A stretch of DNA of 11,332 bases from Acanthamoeba lenticulata (lineage: Eukaryota > Discosea > Longamoebia > Acanthamoebidae), in the NCBI GenBank assembly GCA_002179805.1, contig NAVB01004346.1, positions 1-11,332 on the forward strand. The letters run 5' to 3'. The translations under genes and the position numbers were made by a program. Position 1 is the first letter of the stretch, and the number at the start of each line of letters is the position of its first letter. The notes beneath the pieces were generated by a model. The model saw only the letters and a list, made by a program, of their open reading frames with translations, made no database searches and had not been told where the DNA came from. This document shows, in pieces, positions 1-9,015 of the stretch.

Positions 1-165
1 GTCTTGGGTCAACAGCAGTGCGCCCTTTGGTGGTCCACCATTCCCGCCCCCCCCCCCAAGGTCAGATCAGAACGCAGACATGCAAGGCCAGAGGAAGCGG
101 CTCACCTTGGAGGCGCCGGTGTTGGCGACGATGAGGTCCATGAGCGAGCTCAGCAGATCGTTGAG
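1..165 (-). other. Start of a GAF domain (residues about 1600-1627)
   Basis: The sequence LDLDTVVQATQQLSSKLNLNDLLSSLMD... followed by TGASK|GALLL, rebuilt across intron 25-105, matches the first helix and strand of GAF domains in this family. Only the beginning is visible. The ligand-binding part and any PAS, histidine kinase or receiver domain lie beyond the left edge. Confidence 0.75.
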
Positions 166-3100
166 GTTGAGCTTGGATGAGAGCTGTTGGGTGGCCTGCA
201 CGACGGTGTCCAGGTCGAGTGCGCTGGAGATGATCTCCGTCGTCGTCGGCGTGCAGGCCTCGGCCAGCTTTTGATGGCTCTCCTCGGGGGTCCGCTGTTG
301 CTGCTGCTGCTCGCGCTTCTTCTTGGCGACGGCGCGTGCGCCCCAGCGCGAGTAGCAGTGGGCCGCCTCGGCCGCGGCCTGGTCGGCCATCTCGTGGAGG
401 ACCTGCCACGACAGCTCCTTGGCCAGCGCGGCGTCCTGGATAAAGCCATTGTCGATTGCCATGGCAAAGGCCCGCTCGAAGCCCTGCAGTATCTCCGGCA
501 GCCGTCCCAGCGAGCGCCCGCGCGAGGCGTTGCGCTCGGCCAGCCACGCTCGCTCGGCCTCGACGAGGAGGTACTGGTGGCCAAAGTTGCAGGGCGCCGA
601 GTCGGCCCACTGCTTGAGCTTGGCCTGGTTCTCGGCCACGGTGGTCAGGAACTGCTTGAACTCATCGTCGGTGACGATCAACGGCCCGGAGCCATCCGGT
701 TTGATCCCCGAGCCGCCGGTGCCCGTCGCGCGGCGCGGGCTCAGCTGGCTGCCGCCCATGCGCGTTCTCCGCCGCGACGGCATGCGGCGCTCCATCTGGA
801 GCCACGGGCCGGCCAGCTCGAGCAGCCGCTCCTCGGGCGTGACCAGCGGTCGAGCCGGCTTGCAGATGGCCAGCAGCACCAGCGAGTACGAGAAGTAAAA
901 CTCTGCAGAGAACCGCCACCTTAAATGAGAAGGGATGCTTGTGTGGGCAGAGGAATCGAAAGAACGACGTACCGACTTCCTTCTTGAACTGGCCGATGTA
1001 GGTGAGGATCTTGGAGGCGTACTGGCCCACCTCGAGCGCCTGGCGGTACTTGCCCAGGATGTAGAGGTAGTACATTCGCAACACATGATATTGCGCTGAG
1101 AGGAAATACATGAAAGGACGTTCAAGTAAGTGGGCGCCAATGGGAAAGCGCGACGGGACGGGACGGGACGGGACGGTACCAATTGGCATGGGTCGAGCAT
1201 TGGCCTTGACGTAGGCGTAGAATTCCTCGTCGGTGCCCTCGACGGGCTCGTCCATGAGCAGGCGCGTGTGGCGGTCGATCGTTTGCATCATCTTGACCAC
1301 GTCGCCCCAGTTGGCCTCCTCCGCGTATCGCTTGTACGGCTCTGGGAAGAGAGAAAGATCACATCAGCAGGCCATCGCGCCTACCAGAGCGAGATGCGAC
1401 GAAACGGTACCGATCAGGGGCGAGATCTGGTAGAGCGGCACGACCGACCAGAAGGTGCCCATCAAGTTGTAGGCGCAGCCCGTGGCAAAGGCCGGGTTAC
1501 CGCCGGCCACACCATGCTTGAACCCGGTCTCCAGGCCCTCAATCGACTCGTGCAGCGGGTGCTTGAGCCAGCTGATGTACGCTGTGGGTTTGATAGATCA
1601 GCGGTCGGAGGCACCGCGGTTAGCGGCTGAAAAGGAAGAATGAGATCGAGTCAGGCCCCAGGTGGCATACAGTAGAAGATTTCGTAGATCTGGCCTCGGT
1701 CGGCAAACCGCGAGTTGGCGTAATATTTGTCGCACAGGTCGATGGCCAGCCGGCCCCACTCACAGGCTTCATCGAACTGTCTCGTCGGGCGGCCGCCAAC
1801 GCAGCAGCAGCACAGAGTAAGTCAAAAGCCACCAGAAAAGGAGAGGAAGAGGAAGAGGCCGTACGCGCTTCTTGATGGCACAGCCGACCCAGCCGTACCA
1901 GGCATAGAGGATGCTCGTGTGGGCCACATGTCCGTACTCGATGCTGGTCTTGAGCTGCACGCCCGGGGACCGACACAGTAAAAATGTTGTGTGGCCGTGA
2001 GCAAGTGGCTTCGCTTCTTTTTGGCACAGTTTGGTTGCGGTAAGACAGCTACGCGTACCCCAATAACGAGGGCGTAGATGTAGGCGTTGGGGTTGGTGAA
2101 GTAGTAGCCGAATCCCATCTTGCTGATGAGGATCTGGATGCCCTTGGCCCGGTCGTCCGTGGTTGGAGCGTCGTTGAGCAGATCGCGGATTGGCCGGTCG
2201 GCCAGGAGGCGGTAGACCTCGGCCACGGCCTCTTCGATCAGGTCGTCGCTCGGATTGGCCGGGATCACCAGCCCGAGCGCCGCCAACCCGCGCAGGCCCG
2301 ACTCGACCATGTCCTGCATCGATTGTGTGAGCCCCACGAGGCCAACAAGACAGGGCAAGGGAGAAGTGGAGGACGCACGTCGTAACGCTGCATGCAGATG
2401 GACATCTGGTTACGCTGGATGTAGACCTCGTTGGTTTCCCACACGTCCCGGGCGTGAACCAACAGCTCGTCGAACAGCCGTTGCGCTGTCTCCACATTCT
2501 TGCACAGGTACTCGCACTGCGCACGCTCTGCAGAGTGCCAAAGCCGCGGTGAGTGGCTGACTTAGGCTCTCATTGCAAAGAGGCCTCACGCTCGCGTACC
2601 GATGTACAGCCGGAAGGTGAGCGTGTGCTGCGATTCCCAGCCGTCCTCCGGGAGCATCTCGATGCCCTGTGCGGCCATCTTCCGCGCCATCTCGTAGGCT
2701 GCCCCAAGCGTTAGACAAAGCATTAAAGCCCAGTTGGAACGAGAGCGGCTATACCCATCGAGTTCTTGCCCTTGATGGCGGCCTGCAGGTTGAGCTTGGC
2801 GATGAGCAGCCTCTGTGCAGGGTCCTTGACCAGCTCGGCCGCTTGACTAAAGTGGTAGACAACGTCAAACACGTTGTACAACGGGTGCTGTGACTGCTGT
2901 TGCATCAGCAGCTGCGATGCGTCGACTGGACCAGTATTGTCTTGCGAGCTTTTGCTCCATATGCACATCTGACGTTGGTCACCACGGTGGTGAGACTTGA
3001 GATACAAAATAAATAAATAGATAAATAAATAGTAGAAAATGTAAAGCGTACGCCAGCGTCCTCCTCGACGTTGATCTTGGTGAGAAGGAACTGAGCAACG

Positions 3101-6100
3101 CCCAGGTGCATCTTCTGCTTGCTTCGCTTCAAGGCCACGCACTCGTAAGCAGCCTGCTGCACGCGATCGTGCAGGAAGTGATATCCGAAATCGCCGTCGC
3201 GCCCGACGAAGCCTTGCTGCAGGGTCGGCCAGAGGATGGCCTCCACGTCCTCCACGGCCATGTTGCGATATTCGGCGATGTCCCGCACGTCGAACCGACC
3301 GCCAAAGAAGGCCGCCACCTCCAGCATCCAGAGCGTCTACGTGAGAAAGGCACGCAACAACGCCAAGATGTTAATGCGCATCCTGGGTGACAAACTCTCC
3401 CAGCAGTAACAAGGGGCAACCTTGGCGGGGAGCTTGCGGAGGTCTTGGGCCATGAACTCGACCACGTTGTCGGTGTAGTCCATGGCCTGAATCTTGGCCA
3501 AGTCCCACTTCCAGTGGCCCTCATCGTAGTCAAAGTGCTGCGTGACGGAGACACGGTCAGGATTCGCCGTCAGCCAATGAGGGAAAGAGGGAGGGAACGC
3601 CGTACGATGAGCTCAGTCTGGTAGAGCTTGGTGAGGAAGCTGATGGCAAAGAACGGGTTGCCCTTGGTCTTCTCGAACACGAGCCGCGACAGCGCCAGCG
3701 TTTCGATGGGCGCGTGGCTGTAGTGCAGCAAGTCGGATACCATGTTATTCACGTCCTCCAACGCGAGCGACTGCAGTTTCACCAAAACACACACAGCGGA
3801 TCAGTCAGCAACCACAGGCCAGCGATCGTGGAGGCCAAAGGGGAAGAGGACAGCGCACCTGGAGCATGATGGAGTGGCACGAGACGTCGCGGGCGCGCAG
3901 CTCGTCAAGGAACATCCACAGCGGGTGCGTCTGACTCGTCACCTCGTTGTCCCGATAGCCGCAGAGCAGCAGAAGCGGTGCGGCGTTCGATGACGGGCTG
4001 CTGCGGCAGACCATCTTGTGGAGAAGCTGGAAGGAGGGCTGATCGGCCCAGTGCAGGTCGTCCAGGAACATCACCAGAGGCGCGTCGGGCTTGATGCTGG
4101 AGAAGACGTCAACAAGGCGCGTGAAGAGTTGTGTGTAGAGGGTCTGCACTTCGGACATGCCCAGGTCAAGCGTGACGGCGGGCTGCTGGCCGATGAGCAG
4201 CTGCAGGCTCGGAATCACCGACACCAGCATCTGCCCGTGGCTGCCCACGGCTTCCCGCAGCCGCCCGCGCACGCGCCCCACGCTCTCCTCGTCCTCTGAC
4301 AGGATCTGGTTGATCATGTCCGTGAAAGCCGACACGATCGCCGAGTAGGGCACGTCGCGCTTGTTGAAGTCGTACTTGCCGCTGATGAAGTAGGCCCGCT
4401 CCTTGATGGCCTTGAGCTGACTCACCAGCGCCGTCTTTCCCACACCCGAGTAGCCCGCCACCAGCACGACCTGTTGTCGACAACCACAAGAAGCGCGTTG
4501 AGATTAACCAGCGAGAATGAAAAGCAGGGAAGTAGACTCTGTTGTGGTGACGAAGGGACAACGCACCTGGTTGCGCGTCTTATTGCTGGACGCGGCAGGT
4601 GCGGTGGCGGAGATGTAGAGTTGTCGGAGGTATTGTATCTGGTCCTCGCGGCCATAGAGCTTGGACGGGAAGGCAAACACGTCCGACACGTCGTCCTCGC
4701 CCGCCTTGAACCGCTCCTCTTCCTCTTCTGCCCACTTCTCATCCTCTTCTTCTTCCTCTTCATTTTCCTCAGCATCATTATTCTTCGTCTCTTCTTCGGG
4801 TCGTCCATGATGGCGATGGAGGTAGGCGGGCGGGTGGTGACAGGGCCGCCCGCGAGCAGCCACGATGCGCGCGCATCGCTCCAGGTCGGCCACGAGCCCG
4901 CGGCTGCTCTGGTACCGCTCCTCGACCGACTTGGCCAGCAGCCGCCCGACCACGCTCGACAAGCATCGCGGCACGCGCGCGTCGACCTCGTGCACGGCGG
5001 GCGCCTGCTTGGCCATGTGCGCGTGCATCATGCGCACGGGCGACCGCTCGTGGAAGGGCACGCTCCCGGTGAGCAGCTCGAAGAAGCTCACCCCGAGCGA
5101 GTAGAAGTCGCTCCGGTGGTCGGCCGGCCGCGCCGCCGCCTCGCCGCTCCGCAGCGACAGCTCCGGCGGCAGGTACGGCAGCGATCCAAGCATCTGCAGT
5201 GGCAGCTTGCCTTGATGTGTGGTGTCCTTGGAGCGGACGACGATGGAGGCGATGCCGAAATCGGTGATCTTGACTTCGCCCGTCTCTTTGTTCCAGATGA
5301 TGTTGTGGGGCTGGCACGTGTCCCCCCCCAACGTTGCACAGACATGAGGCATCAGTCGGAAAAAGTCCGAGTTGGTGGTCAATTGGTTCATGGGATACTG
5401 TTATCGCCCCCACGAGCCCGCCCGCGGAAGCGACGCGCATACACAAAGGAGGAAACCAGAGGGAGGGCCGGAGGGAGATGGCGTACCTTGATGTCCTTGT
5501 GCACAACTGACCGGCTGTGAATGTGGCCCAGCGTCCGTGCCACGGCCTCGACCATGTTCAAGAACTGTGGCAGGTCTTGCGAAAAGGGTCCGTCGCGCAT
5601 GAGCCACTTGTCGAGCGACTCGCCGCCAAAGTCCTCCACGACGAGCGCCTCCACGCCTGGCCGCGAGAGCCGCGCGAGGATGCGCACCACGCCGGGCACG
5701 CCGCGCAGGCTCTCGGCAACGACTTGGTGCTCGTGATGGAAGTTGCTCAGGTGGCGCGGCAGAGGCAGCGAGACGTTGAGCACCTTCACCCGCACGAACT
5801 GTCCCTCCTCGAGGTGGTCCTCTTGACACGCATCTTCGCTTCCCATTTCCCCTTCGTTCTTCCTGGTGCTCCTTTCCTCGGTGGCCACCGCTGGATGCCC
5901 AGCTGAGTGATATTGTTGCGCTTCTACAAAAGAAGAGGAAAATTCATCCAAAGATGGAGCCAGAGATGCCGCAGGATTGAAGTGTGGTTGGGGTAGATGA
6001 AGAGGATGTAGCACAGGGATGTCGGGAGAAAAGGAGTGCTGCTGCCGTTCAGCCGGGGTGGGCGTGCGAGTCACCCTGCAGCGATAGATTATAGATTGGG

Positions 6101-6311
6101 CGCCTCTGTCGACTTCGGGCGACACCAACTCGAAGCCTTCTTCTTCGAGCACCTTGCCCAGGGGTCCATCCATCTCCCACCACGGCGCTTGGACTCCTTG
6201 TGTGTCCTCTCTTTCGCTGTTTCTGCCAGCGCGGCCAGCCTCGCCGCCAGAAGAGCGTTTCATGCCGGGGTTCTCGACAAGGGTCAAGCACCACTCCCCT
6301 TCTTCAAACAT
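1..6311 (-). CDS. Large multidomain sensor kinase: Ser/Thr kinase + AAA_16 ATPase + TPR-like region + GAF (3' end outside window)
   Basis: Probable cytosolic signal transducer combining a Ser/Thr kinase with a signal-transduction ATPase and a GAF sensor. In this family a histidine kinase usually follows, but here it would lie off the left edge. Exons (minus): 6311-5487, 5310-4567, 4470-3859, 3770-3606, 3537-3421, 3336-3052, 2911-2755, 2698-2600, 2527-2379, 2313-2059, 1954-1865, 1776-1671, 1581-1411, 1341-1180, 1095-973, 902-106, 24-1. The sixteen introns are GT-AG, 56-176 nt, and every junction keeps the frame, giving 1627 residues. The start is the first ATG of exon 1; Met17 is an alternative. 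Least certain are the acceptors at 2912 (in-frame CAG chosen) and 25 (AAG, accepted because it restores GALLL of the GAF domain). The upstream neighbour is divergent across 311 bp. The domain order is confident; the signal sensed is unknown. Confidence 0.9.
328..2911 (-). other. Domain: long helical TPR-like region (residues about 917-1545)
   Basis: This region is spread over exons 7-16. It carries alpha-helical segments typical of the middle of kinase/ATPase/histidine-kinase fusions: FDVVYHFSQAAELV, a KGKNSMAYEMA motif created across intron 2699-2754, ERAQCEYLCKNVETAQRLFDELL, SIEYGHVAHTSILYAWYG and, near the end, CNFGHQYLLVEAERA and YSRWGARA. Residues about 1391-1427 form an Arg/Gly/Ser-rich insert, and a five-Gln run lies at 295-309. 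Probably a solenoid for protein contacts between the ATPase and the GAF domain. Confidence 0.8.
1152..1176 (+). repeat. Five perfect tandem GACGG pentamers inside an intron
   Basis: Five uninterrupted 5-bp units lie in intron 1096-1179 of the kinase gene and overlap its 5' splice site (GTACCG on the minus strand). On the plus strand this gives four GGG tracts separated by AC. Confidence 0.95.
3007..3032 (+). repeat. A/T-rich AAAT microsatellite in an intron
   Basis: Repeated AAAT units with one interruption lie inside intron 2912-3051 of the kinase gene. They stand out against the GC-rich exons on both sides. This intron is one of the longest in the gene (140 nt), and the repeat may explain its size. 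Confidence 0.9.
3052..4674 (-). other. Domain: AAA_16-type signal-transduction P-loop ATPase (residues about 488-916)
   Basis: The domain opens with FPSKLYGRE, the usual AAA_16 start. Walker A is GYSGVGKT (529-536, at 4432-4455). Walker B is PLVMFLDDLHWAD (654-666, at 4042-4080), with the DDLHWAD signature of STAND-like sensor ATPases. A sensor-1-like LLLLCGYRDNEV follows, then LSRLVFEKTKGNPFF and a winged-helix-like stretch including TLWMLEVAAFFGGRFDV. The introns 4471-4566, 3771-3858, 3538-3605 and 3337-3420 are all phase 0. In related proteins this module is thought to be a nucleotide switch linking the N-terminal kinase to C-terminal sensors. The ATP-binding and hydrolysis motifs look intact. 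Confidence 0.9.
4690..4800 (-). other. Acidic low-complexity linker (residues 446-482)
   Basis: A Glu/Asp-rich segment, encoded by GAG/GAA/GAT repeats and seen as CTTCTTCCTC-type pyrimidine tracts on the plus strand, joins the kinase to the ATPase. It holds runs of six and five Glu. It has no recognised fold and is probably a flexible spacer or a charged docking surface. The tract is prone to repeat-length variation. Confidence 0.8.
4861..6134 (-). other. Domain: Ser/Thr protein kinase (residues about 60-425)
   Basis: The kinase core is split by the 176-nt intron 5311-5486, which falls directly after HKDIK. Visible elements are a degenerate Gly-rich loop (RGAQSIIY, 69-76), the ATP-anchoring Lys in VRVKV (K176), a likely helix-C Glu (E194 or E200), the catalytic loop HKDIKPHN (271-278; D273, N278), DFG at 292-294, PPE at 323-325 and the helix-F Asp in SDFYSLG (D343). 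HKD in place of HRD is, from memory, common in this family. All catalytic residues are present, so the kinase is probably active. A segment of about 90 residues (81-170), rich in Ser, Pro and His, separates the second and third strands. Confidence 0.9.
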
Positions 6312-6622
6312 GGCCCCTGTGCGTAAGCTGACGCGTATCTAGAACCACGGGTAAGTGCTCGACGCAACGAGCACGCAAGCTGACGCGGTGAATTGCACTA
6401 ATCATCCCACATCTGCCATCTTGTTGGCCCATTCCTCCTTCTGGCCAGCTCCGATAGGTTCATGCTGTGTGCACGCCGCGTGGATGGGAACTGGCGGACT
6501 TTTTCCACGCATGGATATCCTGACATACCGTTGAGATCTCGAGTTGCAAGAAGAAATGCAGAGAATGCAGAGCTAAATAATCATAAAAAGAGCGAACAGC
6601 ACAGAAAACAAGTTGCGCGAAG
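6312..6622. promoter_or_regulatory. Divergent intergenic region between kinase and ankyrin genes
   Basis: These 311 bp separate two head-to-head start codons and must hold the 5' UTRs and probably both core promoters. An 11-bp direct repeat (AAGCTGACGCG) occurs at 6325-6335 and 6377-6387. A perfect 7-bp inverted repeat with a 6-nt loop lies at 6355-6374. An A/T-rich stretch (6573-6590, with CATAAAAAG) sits 33-50 bp before the ankyrin ATG and could be a TATA-like element or 5' UTR. A GAGATCTC palindrome is at 6533-6540. I see no convincing ORF here. The promoter role is inferred from gene orientation. Confidence 0.55.
6355..6374. repeat. 7-bp inverted repeat with 6-nt loop
   Basis: GTGCTCG and CGAGCAC flank ACGCAA. 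The arms are perfect and lie between the two copies of the AAGCTGACGCG direct repeat. It could be a dimeric transcription-factor site for the divergent promoter; chance cannot be excluded. Confidence 0.5.
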
Positions 6623-8875
6623 ATGGAGGTGCAGCTGATCTCGGCCATTCGGGAGGGCGACGTGCCAACGTTGAAAGAGCTGCTGGCTGACCCGGCGAAT
6701 GAGGGTTACACTTACACTTTCATGGGTGGCGCCACCCCCCTCCATTGGTATGCAGCTCCCCTTTGCACCCAAGTGCGCACACAATCTCACTCACGCTGCT
6801 TCGATACGCGCTTCATGATTCAAGGGCTGCACAAGAGGGGCAGCGTGAAGCACTCAGCCTCTTTCTGGAGCGCAAGACTAACCCGGTCGACGCCAAGGAC
6901 AGCACTGGCGCCACCGCCCTGCACTGGTCTCACTCAGCTTCTTCTCCCTCCTGGTAATCGACTCTGAGCTGACAAAGCTTGCGGGAGGCCAGGGCTGCGG
7001 ACGAGGGCCAGGTGGAGAGCATGCGGCTGCTGTTGGCCAAGGGCGCTAGCGTCGATGCGGCTGACCACGAGGGCGAGACGCCTCTCATCCGTGCTGCGCT
7101 CGTAGGCCACGTCGACGCCCTCACCGTACGCACCCTGCCCCTGGCAAACGTGGTCGCATGGTTGTTGACAAGTCGGCTATGCTGTACATGTTGCTCGCAC
7201 ATAATGCAGTTTCTTCTCAAGTCCCACGCCAACATCAACGCCATGTCCACCACCGGCTCGGCGTACGCACAGCTGCCTGCCCTCCTGTCCTCACCCATCC
7301 GCAGCTTTTGATGTCCTCCCCCCCCCACTGCTTCCCCTCTAGGCTGCATGCTGCGGTGATCAACAACAACGGCGACTGCATCAAGGCTCTGATCAAGGCC
7401 GACGCCGACCCACATCTTCCCAATAAGGAGGGTATGCAAGTTGATAGCCCAGAAGGTCTTCTCTCGTAGCAGCTCAGACGGGACCCCTCCCTGGGGCGTG
7501 CAGGTCAGAGCGCTCTCCAGATGGCCGAGGCTAAGAGTCCGCAACTTAAGACCTTCTTCGACAAGAACACCAACGCCCTTCGCGGTAAGATTTCTTCCCA
7601 TGGAACAGGGACTGGTGGGCGAATAGTTGGAATTCGATGATGCCTGACTGGCGGTGGATGCAGATGAGGTGGACGAGCTCAGGGCCCAGCTCGAGGAGTG
7701 GAAGACCCGAGCGCTCGAGGCCGAGTCCAAATACGAGACTTCGCAGAAGAAGCTCATGCAGGTGTACAACGAGCTCAAGGACGCGCAAGACGGCCTCAAG
7801 GAAGAGCGGGACCGGGCCGCCGGACTCGAGTCGCAGGTGGCCGATGCCGAGCAGCGGGCGGCCGAGGCCACGCGCCAGCTCGCAGCGGTACAAGAGGCCA
7901 ACGAGACCGAGCTCCAAAAGCTCCGGCTCGAGTGCGAGAAGCCCAAGCCCAGCGGCGAATCCGAGGGCGACCTCTTCAAGATGTCGCAAGACGTCATGAA
8001 GCTACGCGGTATCGAACTCTCCCAAGTCGTGCTTGACGAGTGTATGTTAAAAGGGTTTCATGACTAACCCCGGGTCTGCCACAACAGAGAAGCTGCAGAA
8101 CTCAGAGAACACGGTGGGCCAGCTGGCCAGCCAGCTGACCCACGCCAAGATCGAGGCCGAGGTCGAGTCCAAGCTGCGCAAGCAGACCGAAGAGAAGAAC
8201 AGGCGCATGCGGACGGAGCTCCAAAAACTGCGGCTGGAGCGGGGCGACAACAGGCTCTCCTTTGGCACAAGGTGCGTGCACTAATTTCATGAAGAGGTTC
8301 ATTCGGCATCTCACCAACACCGCCCGCGTTGATGATTTATCAGCGAGAAGGCGCTGAGGCAGGTCGAGGTCATCCGGCGCAGCTTCTCCTCCCTTCAGGA
8401 GGTTCTCCGCATTGCAGAGAAGTCCATCGGCCACACCACCGTGCGGTCCTCCAGTGCGCTTTGTTGTCGACATGTTGGACATTGAGTTGACCTGGTGGCC
8501 AACTCGAAACAGGTTCAACTGGACGCCTTCAAGCTCATCGTCGACCAGAACAAGGAGGGGGATAAGGACGACGATGACGCTGATGAGGACCAGGGAGAGC
8601 TGCAGCAACAAGCCGCCAGCGGCAGCAGTCCTCAACCACAGGAAACGGCCGCCGTCAACGTGGTCGACAGCACATCCTCCACTGGAACAGCCACAGCGCC
8701 CACTACGGAAGAAGAAGCACCCAAACAACAACAACAACAACAACTTGATGAAGAAGAACAGAAAGAAGGAGCTCCTTCCGAGACGAAGGAGGGCGACACC
8801 CATGAACCGACGCCGCCACGACCGGCACCCGAGGCCGACAGCTCCCCTGAGGCGCCCGCAACGGACAGTGCATAA
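6623..8875 (+). CDS. Ankyrin-repeat protein with long coiled coil and acidic/Gln-rich tail
   Basis: Probable cytosolic scaffold or adaptor. Exons: 6623-6747, 6825-6926, 6993-7125, 7210-7262, 7343-7431, 7504-7584, 7664-8008, 8088-8271, 8344-8440, 8513-8875, giving 523 residues with consistent phases. Residues about 1-190 form roughly five ankyrin repeats (GGATPLHWAAQEG, GATALHWAADEG, GETPLIRAALVG, GSALHAAVINN, GQSALQMAEAK). Residues about 195-400 are a charged heptad-rich coiled coil (DEVDELRAQLEEWK to LRIAEKSIGHTT). Residues about 410-523 are disordered, acidic and Pro/Thr-rich, with six Gln at 8726-8743. There is no signal peptide or membrane segment. The intron-7 donor was placed at 8009 because the other nearby GT (8042) would create TAG at the junction. 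Intron 8441-8512 is preferred over a 33-nt alternative (8454-8486). The binding partner cannot be read from the sequence. Confidence 0.88.
8726..8743 (+). repeat. CAA triplet repeat encoding six Gln
   Basis: Six pure CAA codons lie in the disordered acidic tail of the ankyrin protein, followed by LDEEEQKE. They are in frame in the last exon. Confidence 0.9.
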
Positions 8876-9015
8876 TAACGCCAGCCCATGCGGCACACAA
8901 GCAGAACCATGTTTATCAAAACAAAAAGTGCGCTACAAGTTCAATGATACATCGCGTGCAAACTTGATCCGAGCATCGTGATCCCTCCTCCTCCTCGTCA
9001 CGGCATCGTCACGAT
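8876..9015. other. Convergent 3' intergenic region (140 bp)
   Basis: The ankyrin gene ends with TAA followed by TAACG, and the minus-strand gene ends with TGA at 9016-9018, so both 3' UTRs and polyadenylation sites must share this gap or overlap. I find no exact AATAAA on either strand. A/T-rich candidates are TTTATCAAAACAAAAAG near 8911-8927 and its complement. CGTCACG occurs twice close together near 8997-9013. Confidence 0.6.

Noticed and set aside
47..57. Run of 11 C as a regulatory element
   Set aside because: Lies within the proposed intron 25-105; a homopolymer could also be a sequencing weak point, and no function is supported.
295..309. Poly-Gln run as a functional tract
   Set aside because: Only five residues, mixed CAG/CAA; too short to claim expansion or special function.
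187..924. 245-codon plus-strand open frame at the left edge
   Set aside because: Antisense to the exon with the family-typical helical and GAF-start sequence; its poly-Leu run is the complement of the poly-Gln codons.
4474..5520. 348-codon open frame on the plus strand opposite the kinase/ATPase exons
   Set aside because: It reads antisense to conserved kinase motifs, is rich in His/Arg/Gly and has a poly-Leu/Phe run that is merely the complement of the acidic linker.
6930..7997. 355-codon open frame on the minus strand under the ankyrin gene
   Set aside because: It is Ser/Ala/Cys-rich, crosses six introns of a well-supported plus-strand gene and shows no domain; a GC-rich antisense shadow.
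8454..8486. 33-nt alternative intron in the ankyrin gene
   Set aside because: It keeps the frame but is far shorter than any other intron here and ends in GAG; the 72-nt choice 8441-8512 has a CAG acceptor and the usual length.
8102..8896. 264-codon minus-strand open frame with apparent hydrophobic segments
   Set aside because: The hydrophobic Leu/Phe runs mirror the CAA and GAA codons of the ankyrin protein tail; it crosses spliced introns and is not a membrane protein gene.
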